DNA from: Anisus vortex
Taxonomy: Eukaryota; Mollusca; Gastropoda; Planorbidae
Direction of reading: 5' to 3'
Assembly: GCA_949126835.1 (NCBI GenBank)
Contig: OX421497.1
Coordinates: forward strand, 21,783,409-21,847,408
Length of the DNA stretch: 64,000 nt
Part shown: positions 26,601-38,884 of the stretch, one piece after another
Layout of the letters: the number at the start of each line of letters is the position of its first letter
Numbering within the stretch: the stretch's first letter is position 1
The notes under the pieces: model-generated
What the model saw: only the letters and a program-made list of their open reading frames with translations
What the model was told of the DNA's origin: nothing
Database searches by the model: none
Program-made: the position numbers and the translations under genes

Positions 26601-29600
26601 GGATAGTATTTAATGATTTGTTTTGTCTGAAAGACAGAGAGTTTCAAAATATGTTCCTTTGAGAACGTTTGTGTTTGCACTATTTTATTCTAACTGTACA
26701 TAATAGATATATTGTATATATTGAACATACCACCTGAAATAAACTATCAACAACAGTTACACTGAAGCTTCCTTGTCAAATTACTATCCTATTGTGTTGA
26801 ATACATTACTATAAGATTTATCTACTACCATAATGTACAAGAAAGGAAATGTTGGAATACAAATACTGAATTTGTGCCCAGGACTATAAGAAGAGTTCGT
26901 GTAATACTGAAACATAAATACTAATAATTAAAGTCTCCCCTAGGACTAACGAGAATTATCAGCAAGATCTACACAGCTCTGGCCACAAGGGGATTGTGGA
27001 CGTAACAATATATATAGATATAGATATAGATATATTACAACATTGTTGTTTGCTTGTCAAATAGTCAAGTGTCAAGAAAAATTTGAATTACCTAAGAGTT
27101 AGGGTTGTAATCTAAGGGTTGACGATTTCAGCCCAGCCCTCCCCCTCCCCAATACGTCCATTTATTTAAAAAAATACAATCATCAAACATTTCAATCTAT
27201 ACAAAAATTGCAGTCATCTAATATTTCAATGAAAGTATTAATTCCATATAAAAGAATGGCCACTCACCTCTGTGGGATTAATAAATTCCATATAAAAGAA
27301 TGGCCACTCACCTCTGTGGGATTAATGAATTCCATATAAAAGAATGGCCACTCACCTCTGTGGGTTTAATTAATTCCATATAAAAGAATGGCCACTTACC
27401 TCTGTGGGTTTAAATTAATTCCATATAAAAGAATGGCCACTCACCTCTGGGGTTTAATTAATTCCATATAAAAGAATGGCCACTCACCTTTGTGGGATTA
27501 ATGAATTCCATATAAAAGAATGGCCACTCTCCTCTGTGGGTTTAAATAATTCCATATAAAAGAATGGCCACTCACCGTTGTGGGTTCTGCTCATTCCCAT
27601 GATCTTTAGTGTGTTTAATCATTCGGTACCTGGCTATCTCCATGGGGTACCTGGTGATGATCATACCACTGTGTCGTATCCTGTTAGAAAACAAGAAGAC
27701 TCCAGTTCACAATATGTATAGTTGGCATCAACATAATCAGTTACTTGACTATCGAGAGAAAAAAAAAAGATGCCGGTAAGTGGTAAGAGATCTTTTCTGG
27801 GCCCCCTCCCCCTACCCCCCAACACCACACTTATTTTTCTAACACTAGTCATATCTAGATGATTTATTTGTATTGCATACGTTTGAAAAATCAGGACTCT
27901 TTTTAAAAGGTCTGTGGATTATTTTGCGAGAGTGTCATAAGTGTTACCATTTACCATTAGAGTATTATTAGAGTGTAATCGTTTCAATCACAGCCTTACA
28001 GGTCTATTACAAAAATACATTTATAAAGTACATAATCTATTCCTTAGTTTAAATTGTTGTAGATATAATTGTTCCTCCGCTTCAGTATTGATCAGAATTG
28101 ATCTTGCAAATATTATAAAGATGTGTAGGCCTAAAATTGAAAAAGCGACTCTCACTGATGATTGATGGGTAATTTGGTTGAAAAGAACTAGAGAAGTATT
28201 GGAGGTTTTGAAGTTGGACAATTAAATTGTCAATTAACTTGTCATAATTCATTTTAGTATGGATTAATTTGAATGTGGAAATTGAGAGAGTAAATTGAGA
28301 ATATGAGACACATGTTAAGGTAGGTTACTTGTAGTTGTCACAGCTACTTCATTTAATAATTTGGGACATATCTATGACAGTTGAAACTTTGTAATAAATA
28401 AATGGCAATATTATATCAAGTCAATTAAAAAGACTTCAAGTTCAATGAGTTTTAAATTGTATTTATATAACGTATAAACGATTAACAAATTCACAACTTT
28501 TCAATACGGTAGGCCTACTATAACAAAAAAGTTCATTAATATACATCTTAATCGCATTTTATGCATGTCTATCGAATCATTAATTATTTAAAAATAATAT
28601 ACCCAAATAATTAATCTTTTGAATGCTTACTGTTTTTGAAAAGAAATAGTCAACAGAAAATACATCAATAAGCCTACATAAATGATAAAAATAAACAGAG
28701 AAGAAAAAGACTAGTTTTATTAAAACACGGCTGCCTTAAATTGCGTGCCTTTTTCTTAGCAAAACTACGAATTACATTGTTAAAGTTTATTTGTCTTACA
28801 ACGTCATACTCAATACTGAGCCTAGCCAAGTTGTTCAGGCGATACAGACTCAATACTGAGCCTAGCCAAGTTGTTCAGGCGATCCTGATTCATGGTGGAC
28901 CTAAGGTAATTTTTGTTGAGCCCTAAGTTTACTGAAGCTCCTCTCTGCTATTGTTACTGTGGCTGGTGCTGTAAGAAACATCATCGAACTGACACTTATG
29001 TTAGGACAAATATTTTCTAATTTGCAATTTGCCAAAGCATTTAACAGTTCTAATGCACCCAACTGTTCTTTACCAAAATTTGCATAGTGAACCATTTTTA
29101 GGCAAATTATTTCCTGAAGAAAGTCTTCACAACTTATGTCATTATAATACTTTTCTGCTAACTTAGCAGCTTTATACTTCAAATCTTTTTCTGACATCTT
29201 TTGGTTGTTCCAAAGAAAGCTGAATGTGTCAGAAATATCTTTGACTTAATTGAACCGATCTGTAAACTGTAAGCCCTCCAATAACACTATCCTATACAAC
29301 ATAAAATATGTGTTTTTGGAAGTGGGCTTCCTCATGGTATTCTTCTGTTTAATTCATCTCATTCACATTTTCATCAGGTGTATGCTCATCATGAAATCTT
29401 GTTCTTTTTCTGGCAGTTGTATTACTGTTCCTAAACAATAATTAATTGTAAGCTTACGTCTATCTGCAGGTTGGCTGCAACAAGCTTAGCTTCATTCCAC
29501 ATTGCTTTCCAACTGTTTCGCAAAGCCCTTTCGCAAAGTTGTGCATATTATAAGCTTTCTATGTTTGCGACGTCCATATCTATAGTCGCATTACAAGATG

Positions 29601-32600
29601 AATAACTTTGTTACAGAAGTCAATAGGGACTAGTATACTGTCCCACACGACTGAAATTATGATGCAAGTGAAAGAACCGTCATAACATATAGATTTCATG
29701 GATTTCGTTTCTGGTTTTCGGAGTAAGATTCAGCTTTAACAGGTCTACCAAAGCCAACTGGTAGATTAGCTACAAATGGTTTTACCTTTTCAATTCAATC
29801 GGACCATATGGTGCTAGAAATGCCATGAAGCTTTGACAGTATTTTCAAGTATTTTCCACCCCTTGAGGCTGCAACTGAATAATGTGCATTTTAATTTGTG
29901 TAAAATTATGATACCTTCAACCTCCCCTCTTGGCTACCGCACAGGAGATCATTAAAGTGTAAAAGAATCGACTAACTAGCTTTGACTGCCGTACTAGTAT
30001 GCAGCGATATAGAGTATGTAGGCCTAGGCTACTAAGCTAACAGGGAGAACTGTAAGCATGTAAGGCTCATAGGTCTATATTTGTAAGTGTCTCTGGAGAA
30101 AAATAATAATAAATTGATCCTAAACCCTATCGAAAAAAATTAGGCCATAAGCCTATATTACAACTAAAGGGTTCATTGCATATTTAACAAAATGTTCAAG
30201 TACACATTCAAAGAATATGAAAATTAAGGGCCCCCAGCGCCACGTGAGATTTTAGGAGGTTTTGGGGCATCTCCTCTTAGCTTAATAGCAACAATTAAAA
30301 AATACTTGCGTAATTGCCAATTTAATTTTTTATTTCAATATTCATAGGCTTCATGGGCCCCCTAAATTCTCTTGGGCTCCGGTACGGCGTAACGGCTGTA
30401 CCCTCCTCTTGTGGGGCCTGGTTGACTGGCCCTCGCTCACCGTGCCAGCTCACCCTATCTCCCCATGCCAGCTCATTCTTTCTCCCAATGCCAGCTTATT
30501 CCATCTCCCTATGCCAGCTCACTCTTTCTTCCCATGTCAGATCACCCTATCTCCAGGACCGGCTCATCCATATAGGCTAACTAGGCGGATGCGATGCGGC
30601 GGCGGAATATCATAGTGAAGTGAAGTGAAGTGACGTGACCGCGACCATAAAGTCAGTTAGTGAATCGTAAGTCGTGAGGGCACTGAGTTGTGTGATTTGG
30701 CAGTGCAGTTGTTGTTTTTGTGCATTTTCAGACTGTTAATTACGAAAGCGAGTACATTAAATCCCCTAAGTGGCACAAGATGGTCCAGTCAATTTGATGC
30801 ACTAACACCTCTGCGGTACCAATGATCTCATTTGTGATGCTTTGGAAAAGATTTATGAAGACACTAAATGGATCTAGTGGCGGTATTGCGAAGTTAGAAG
30901 CACTTGGGTTACTTAAAAATATCTCAGACTTCAAGTTTATTGCTGCACTTGTCTCTTGCACAACATTTTGTTTCAAGTAAACATAACTAGTAAGATACTG
31001 CGAGAAAATGACTTGAGTCTCCAGAGAGCAGTTAGTCACCTGAAAAAAACAACAACCGAGGAGGTTTTGGTTACAGCTAGAAGTGATTTATTGTTCAATA
31101 GAGTTCTGGTTGATGTTAATGAAGTAGCATAAGAAGTTGCATGGAATAGAACCAGTATTTAAAAGAGAAGTTCCGGATTCAAAAAAAGAAGAACATAGTT
31201 GATTACGAATCAACATAACGCGACAGGCTTTGCAGTGGAATCCCCAGGGAAAAAGACAGGTTGGTCGCCCGAAGACCACCTGGAGAAGCTCCTGCGAGGA
31301 GGAAATGGCAAGCTGCAACCTGTCATGGGCTGCCCAAAATCGAGTGCGCTGGAGAACTGTTGCGGAGGCTCTATGTTCCACAAGGAACCAAAGGAATTAA
31401 GCAAGTAAGCAAGCAAGATGAATATGTAAATACTGCAGGTAACCCATTAGAAAGTTTCAAGATCCACTTTTATTTTGCTGCTTTAGACACAGCTGCTTAT
31501 GCGGTAAAAGAAAGATATTCCCAGTTAAATAAAGTATTTGGTGTCTTTGGATTTTTGTACAACATTCCTGACCTTAAAATCAAGACTACATCTGAGGTTA
31601 AGTCGATGTGCAAAAACTTGGAAAAAGCATTAACAATTAAAAAGGTGAAGGTTTGAATGAATCTGACATTCTTATCTTATCTTATACATTACAGACGTTC
31701 CTTCTATAAAGAAGATTATTGCGTCCTACGCTCATCCGTGGTCCGAGTCTAGTCTTGCATTTTTATTAATGTTTTAAATGATGTTAAGTTACTGGTTTTC
31801 CTGGTTTGTTCAGGCAACCCATTCCATGCCCGAATGCCACTCGGGAAGAAAGAGTACTTATATGCATTTGTTCTCGCATAAGGGACAAGGAAAGTGTTTC
31901 TATCTTTATGTTTATCTGAGATTTGCAACAGATTGTTATTGTGTTGTATTTCTAAATTAGAGTTTAATGCCTTATGTATTATTACTACTTTACTCTTTGC
32001 CCTTCTGTCTTCTAGTGTTTCTAGGTTTAATGATTTGACTAATGGTGTTACTCTTGTTAATTGGGAATATTCGCTAGTTATGAACCTTGCAGCTCTTTTT
32101 TGAATTTGTTCTAATTTTTTAATGTTTTCTTTAGTTGATGGGTCCCATACAGATGCTGCATATTCTAGTATAGGCCTAACTAATGTAAGATAGCATTTTA
32201 GTTTTATGTTCTTATTACATTTGTAAAAGTTCCGTTTTATGAATCCTAAAGTTTTGTTTGATTTTTTTATTACTTCATCAATATGAGGGTTCCAAGATAA
32301 CTTATCATTTATTATTACTCCTAGATACTTAGCATTGTTAGTTTGAGTTAGTTCTTTACCATGAATGAAGTAGTTTGCTATTATTTGTTTCTTTTTCTTG
32401 GATACCCTTATTAGTTGGCATTTTTCTGGGTGAAAAGACATACTCCAGTTTGATTCCCATTTTTGTAGTTCATCTAGGTCTTTTTGTAGGAGTTCACTAT
32501 CTTTTCCTGTCTTTATTATTCTATAAATTATGCAATCATCGGCAAATAATCTTACTTTTGTTCCTGTGTTGATGCAATTTGGCAGATCATTAATATAAAT

Positions 32601-35600
32601 TATAAATAGTAGGGGTCCTAGGACAGTTCCTTGTGGAACTCCTGAGTTTACAGTTATTGGTGATGACTTAGAGCCATTTATTATCACTGTTTGTTCTCTG
32701 CCTATAAGAAAGTCCTGAATCCACTGATGTAAGGGACCAGATATGCCAAAATATTTAAGTTTTTTTAGTAGACTAGACTAGTAGACATTGCTGCTGTACG
32801 TCAGTGTTCTGAACTAAGAGGAAGTTCTCATTATCTCCATGACTCAGAATCAAACCCTGAAGAAGTCCTAAACTACATTTTCCAACATAATCTTGAAAAT
32901 GGATTTCCTAACATTTGTGTAGCCCTTCGTATTTTGCTTACATTGCCACTTTCCGTTGCTAGTGTTGAACGAAGTTTTTCAAAACTTAATCTAATTAAAA
33001 CCTATTTGCGTAGTACAATGTGTCAGGAGAGATTTGTGGGACTGGCGACAATTTATATTGAAAGTGAGATAGAAAGACAGTTAGACTCAAAAGCCCTCAT
33101 ACAAGAATTTTCTAAGCAGAAAGCAAGAAAAGTACCATTACGGTTTTATTCTTTAGTGACTTTTGGACCGTAGTTAAGAAAAAAATTGTTTAATATCAAG
33201 CAATATCAAGTAATCTTTGTGTGTATTTTTATAATATCTATAATCTAACTTTGAGTTTCTTTTTGTTATTAAGAGAACTGTAGGCCTACATAATGCAATA
33301 ATAAAACCTATAAACCTATATAGGCCTACCTAATGTAAAACTGTGCTGTGTAACTTTTCTAATAATAATTTAGATTTCTAATTATTTTAACCTATAACGC
33401 AAAGCCATTGTTACTTTTCATTCAACTGTTTTATTTATATTTCGCAGTCATCAATCAAAGGTTGTAAAATAAAATTCTTTGTTGGGCTATAGGGCCTACC
33501 AATTATTAATTTAAACACATTTTCGAAGTCCCATACCCGGCAGATCCCGCCAAAGGAACTTTAATGAGGGCGCAGAATTAGTATTCGCCTAGGGCGCCGA
33601 AAACCCTAGAGCCGGCCCTGCCTATCTCCCTATGCCAGCTCACCCTCTCCCTATGCCAGCTCACCCTCTCTCCCCGTGCCACCTCACCCTCTCTCCCCGT
33701 GCCACCTCACCCTCTCTCCCCGTGCCACCTCACCCTCTCTCCCCGTGCCACCTCACCCTCTCTCCCCGTGCCACCTCACCTTCTCTCCCCGTGCCACCTC
33801 ACCCTCTCTCCCCGTTCCACCTCACCCTCTCTCCCCGTGCCACCTCACCCTCTCTCCCCGTGCCACCTCACCCTCTCTCCCCGTGCCACCTCACCCTCTC
33901 TCCCCGTGCCACCTCACCCTCTCTCCCCGTGCCACCTCACCCTCTCTCCCCGTGACAAGCTTTGGTCATGGCGGTTTCTAGTGCCGGGAGGAAATTGATT
34001 TGTGCTGACATTTCTCACAGCCACAATGGTTATCCAACAAGTTTTGGCCAGTGGTTCTAACAGGGATAAGTCGGCCTAACAATTCCATGTGCATCTCATA
34101 AATGGTTCAACAGATTGACGTTAGCATATACTATATACAAATATTATTTCATTTAGTCTATTTTTTGAGGTAAGAATCGGGGTCTAAATCTATGGCTTTG
34201 GCCAAAATAATAAATGAAAATAAATGTGCTTGTATGAGGGGTAGTCTTATCTTATACATTACAGACGCTCCTTCTATAAAGAAGATTATTGCATCCTACA
34301 TGATTGTGTGTGTGTGGCGGGGCCATTAACATGAGTCTGTATGAATATGTTTGCTTGAGTGTGTGCATATATGTGTTTGTATGTGTGTGTGTGTGTGTGT
34401 GTGTGAAACACTTACCTAGCCGCCATGTCATCATCTTCCCCTCCCCAGCCAAAGAACATGTTGGAGAAGCCATTGACCTTCTCAAAGTCCTCCTTGCTTA
34501 CGGCACTGACCCCTCCATAGATACCTTCATATGGCAGTCTGTGGATAAAACCCTCTGGTCAATAAAGCAAATAAAACACTCTGTAAAATTATTTGTTATC
34601 AAATGAAACCCCCCGTATTATAATTTTTTATCAAATGAAACACACTGCATAAGCCTTTTTTACTCCCTTTCTTTTAACTCGTACTGTCTGTCTGTCTGCT
34701 TGGTTGGTTGCCTGTTTGCAAAATTTTGCATTAATTTTTCGACCACTTCCCTTCGTCCAATGCAGCTGTAATTTGGGCAGCAGACTTGTTGCGACTAACA
34801 ATACTGTAACGTGGCGGGGGTGATTAGACCACTTAATCACTACGTAAACTTGATAAGTTGGGATTAGATTTGCACCTGAGCCCAATGTGAGTCGTGCCTT
34901 CTGTATGATTAAGTAAAAGTGACTGAATTATGTCACATCGTGTTGCAGGCACGCTCGTATGGGTATTCTTTCCTTCTTATAAGAGTGGTCTGCATAAATA
35001 GATAAGAGATGAATTATTCTCTTTCTATTCTTGTTGGCTGCAATTTGTCTTAAGGGACGAGCCGCAGTACTGTGCTAGAGATTAACGTATTGATGATCAA
35101 ATTTATATTTATGTGTGTAGAATTCCATGGCTTGTCTGAGGTAATTATGCAGAGGTTTTGCTATACTAAACACATATAGACTTCACAACATCGATTATAG
35201 TCACTAGAGAACACGAGCGAAAAACATTAGTCTGAAGTTTATTCACATTGAGACTGAGTATAACGTTTCATATATCATACATAATATTCTAGGTACATAG
35301 TCCAATAATACAAACAGCAAGGATACAAAATGGACTTAGTGTCGGGGCGCCAAGAGCGGAGCGGCCCGAAGGCACGCTCTTTCCGACCGACCTCCTAGCT
35401 AGACTGTTCGTAAACTAAAGATTACATTCCGACCAAACCTTCATCACGTGATGCAAGGGAGGAAGGAGGTGGGGGTCAGTGAGATTGACATGTCCAACAC
35501 TTGTACGATTTGTCGATCTCTCTGTTGTCTTCAACATTTGATTAGCATTGGGTCACAACTATCGTACGTTGGGGAGGAGGGGGTTTAGACAAGACCACCG

Positions 35601-38600
35601 TAAGTATTTACGATGGTCTTGGTTTAGATGTACGCGAGTCTGATCAACAGGAGTGGGGACTCACAGGGGGGGGGAGAAGGTAAGTGAGAGGGAAGGGCAA
35701 AGAGGCGGTCAGCCTTCCAAGGTAATTCTTATCTTACGAGCGGCGCCGGTGTCCAAGCCATAAAGTGATTTTTGACCAGGGGACTAACCCTTAGAGGTCT
35801 ATTTTCATGTACATGTGATATTATTTGTGGGTCGAGGAAATGCGGAGGGACGGGAAGAGGTGAAGGTCAAGGCGGTGGGCTCAGCTTGATTGCGTCAGGT
35901 ATGACCCTGGCCTTGTTCCGAGAGGATTGGGGTTGGGGGGGGGGGAACATACATGTGCCACAACATTTATAATATACATAAATGGGAACTAATATCAATA
36001 ACTAGTCATATAACAGTAAGTAATATACATAAGCATGCAGAACATATACATATATTATGTAATAAAATTCGATTCAAGGTTAAATGCATTAAGTGTTAAA
36101 TATAGGAGAGAGAAAGGAAAGACACATTATTACTCCAATCAGACATTCAATAGTGGCACTTAATGTCAGTAGTTTGTACGTACAGATGATATAAATATGA
36201 TTATAGTATCTTATAAGAGCGGATTACATCTAAGACCTTTCTTAGTTGCGTGTGACGTTAATCTTGCCCAAAACGTCACAAATACATTCTATCAAATATT
36301 CAGCATCGTAGCCTTTGGAATAGTCACTAATACCTTCGACCAATTTGCGAATCGAAGAAAATTTTACATTAAACATGGATGCCTTTCTCTACCAGAAGAG
36401 ATAGCAGTAAATAAACTTTTTGGCTTTGGCGCGAAAAAAAAAAAGATGCGCAAAATTTTAGTGTGGAAATTCATAAGGCATGATATCACTTATATTTATT
36501 TTAATCTATCAAAATATAACTTAAAATTTAAACTTAGTTTACAAAGAAAGGGAGTATAACTTTTTATGGGTTAGTTTTTTTTATCAAATGAAACACACTG
36601 CATAAACCTTTTTTTATCAAATGAAACACTCTGTATAATCGATTTATTATAAAATGAAATACCCTGTATAAGCATTTTATTATCAAATGAAACACCCTGC
36701 ATAATCATTTTATTATCAAATGAAGCACCCTGTATAATCATTTTATTATCAAATGAAACACCCCGTATAATCATTTTATTATCAAATGAAACACCCTGCA
36801 TAATCATTGTATTATCAAATGAAACACCCTGCATAATCATTTTATTATCAAATGAAACACCCTGCATAATCATTTTATTATCAAATGAAATACCCTGCAT
36901 AATAATTTTATTATCAAATGAAACACCCTGCAAAATCATTTTATTATTAAATGAAACACCCTGTATAATAATTTTATTATCAAATGAAACACCCTGCATA
37001 ATCATTTTATTGTCAAATGAAACATCCTGTATAATCACTTTATTAACATATGAAACACCCTGTATAATCATTTTATTATCAAATGAAACACCCTGTATAA
37101 TCATTTTAATATCAAAGGAAACACCCTGCATAATTGCATTGTTTTATTGGACACCTGTGTATATTTAGTCAGAATAACGCCTGCGACTAACCCGACTAAC
37201 CTGTGGTTAAATTTGTCTATGGCTGCTACCAACCTGTAGTTAAATTTATCTATGACTGCCACTAACCTGTAGTTCAATTTGTCTATGACTGCCACTAACC
37301 TGTAGTTAAATTTGTCTATGGCTGCCACTAACCTGTAGTTAAACTTGTCTATAGCTGCAGACAAATGTCTGGGTTTCTCAGGGCAGGAGTAGATGTTTCT
37401 ATCATTCTCAGGGATCAGGTCCACATCATGGAAAATAGCACACTGGTAGTCGTAGCGCTTCATGGCCTCTGCATAGCCAATGTTCATCAACATGGCCCGG
37501 TTGAATTTACCTGGGAGTGCCTGAAGATAAACAGCTATGGTTATAATCCACTGACTTAACATGACTTTCAAAGTAAGTAGTCTTACAGCACAACAAATTA
37601 GACTGACTTAACACAACTTTCAAAGTAAGTAGTCTTACAGCACAAAAAATTTGACTAACTTAACACAACTTTCAAAGTAAGTAGTCTTACAGCACAAAAA
37701 ATTAGACTGACTTAACACAACTTTCAAAGTAAGTAGTCTTACAGCACAAAAAATTAGACTGACTTAACACACTCTTAAAGTAAGAAGTCTTATGAAAAAG
37801 TGTAGACTTGACACTGTCTCTGATAAAATTTTAAACAGGTACACAAATGTCTTTACAAAAAAGGGTAAATGAAAACTGCAACAACTCAAAATACAACAGT
37901 TGGTCTTTTGGCTAATGGCAGTGTCTGAATTTGTCATTTATAGAGCCTTAGTCTATTAATAGTGGCATGGCTTTGGGAAGGGGTGGGGTGAGAAGACTAA
38001 TGTTATACTAAGTATGTGTTTGTGTGTTTAGGCTATTGACAGTTTAAATGTATCAACAAAACTATGCATTAAAAAAATGGATTTAAAGCTAACAGTCACC
38101 TGGTCAATTACAAATATGCCATAGTCCAACTGCTGCCTGGCCAAGAATGGATGCAGGTTCTTCAAGAGTATCTTCAGGTGCTCATCCCTATTCCTGTAAG
38201 GGATGATGATGGCCACGCGGTGCCAGGCGGTACAGTCTGGAGGCTTGAAGCGGCCACCTGGCAGGAGGCCCGGGTTTTCGGCAGCGATTTCCGCCAAGCT
38301 GGACCCCACACTGTAGGTGGCCAGTGGGCCATCTGACAAGAAAGGAAAGAATAATAAGTATGGTATAAGTGGAGGTGATACTACTAAATTTACTGGAGAA
38401 AAACAACAACATATCACTTAATCCATCAGGGAAAGGTAGTTTCTTATTATAGTAAACACAATACACACAAGAAGTAAATAACAGAAGAGAGCGCACTGAG
38501 CATGCTAAATTGAATTATTTTTATAAAGTTGGTGGGGGGTAAAATTTCTATTGAAAGAGATAGAAAGGAGGTGATTAAAGGTGAGAGAGAGAGAGAGAGA

Positions 38601-38853
38601 GATGGTGAGAACACAGTCTGAATTCAAACGTTATGCTGTGAGTGTAGGAAGAAGCCTAACTATAACAATAACTATTGGGATGAGATAAAAAATATTAGAG
38701 AGCGCTTGCGGAAATAAATAGCTATAACAAAGGCCCTGGGTACGGATTGAACAACAAATAAATATCTCTTCAATGAAAGACAACAAAGAACTGGGTGAGC
38801 CGCTATATCTCAGAGAACAATTTTAAATATGGCAGTCAAAAAAACAACAAAAC

Positions 38854-38884
<31 letters not shown>

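Larger units (their letters stand above)
19180..27007 (+). mobile_element. Ty3/gypsy-type LTR retrotransposon with copia-like pol order, complete
   Basis: 7828 bp: 5' LTR 19180-19855, PBS-like region 19861-20010, single gag-pol ORF 20274-25097, 1.2 kb of non-coding sequence, a polypurine tract (gggtgggggcg) ending 26331, 3' LTR 26332-27007. The LTRs are each 676 bp, start TG and end CA, and differ at three positions by my reading. No env. It lies in intron 5 of the B4GALT-like gene, in the opposite orientation. The ORF is uninterrupted, so the insertion is probably recent. Confidence 0.95.
30735..33173 (+). pseudogene. hAT transposase pseudogene (ZMYM1/DUF4371 type), split by LINEs
   Basis: Plus-strand fragments in order: TRWSSQFDAL near 30775, DALEKIYEDTKW near 30835, AKLEALGLLKNISDFKFIAA near 30890, TTTEEVLVTARSDLLFNRVL near 31050, YVNTAGNPLESFKIHFYFAA near 31425, then after the LINE AAVRQCSELRGSSHYLHD, ICVALRILLTLPLSVASVER, SFSKLNLIKTYLRST and RFVGLATIYIESEIERQL. 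The catalytic and dimerisation order is normal for hAT. Frameshifts, stops and two insertions make it dead. Confidence 0.85.
30554..33620 (+). mobile_element. hAT transposon, 3.07 kb, with two nested LINE fragments
   Basis: The left end CAGGACCGGCTC (30554) and right end GAGCCGGCCCTG (33620) form TIRs with one mismatch. The 8-bp TSD cctatctc is at 30546-30553 and 33621-33628. It carries a broken ZMYM1/DUF4371-type hAT transposase on the plus strand, interrupted by LINE pieces at about 31196-31416 and 31671-32783. The N-terminal zinc-finger part is absent, so it was non-autonomous before or soon after decay. Confidence 0.9.

Noticed and set aside
30740..31039. 99-codon minus-strand ORF
   Set aside because: The plus strand carries recognisable hAT transposase pieces (TRWSSQFDAL, DALEKIYEDTKW); the minus frame is a shadow.
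31778..32572. Plus-strand ORFs opposite the LINE at 31671-32783 (and likewise at 48806-49600)
   Set aside because: Shadows of the minus-strand reverse transcriptase.
33632..33998. Three overlapping ~100-codon plus-strand frames (HLTLSPRATSPSLP repeats)
   Set aside because: Pure consequence of the 23-bp minisatellite.
36571..37131. 186-codon minus frame of repeated MIMQGVSFDNK
   Set aside because: Product of the 33-bp minisatellite lacking stops; it runs in gene direction, but inside intron 3 with no splice support.
37101..37332. Read-through of the exon 3 frame past 37333 as coding sequence
   Set aside because: B4GALT homology requires LPY..GG directly after DKFNY; the following AAIDKFNYRLV units are copies of the exon end. 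Kept as a possible alternative-splicing finding, not as the default CDS.
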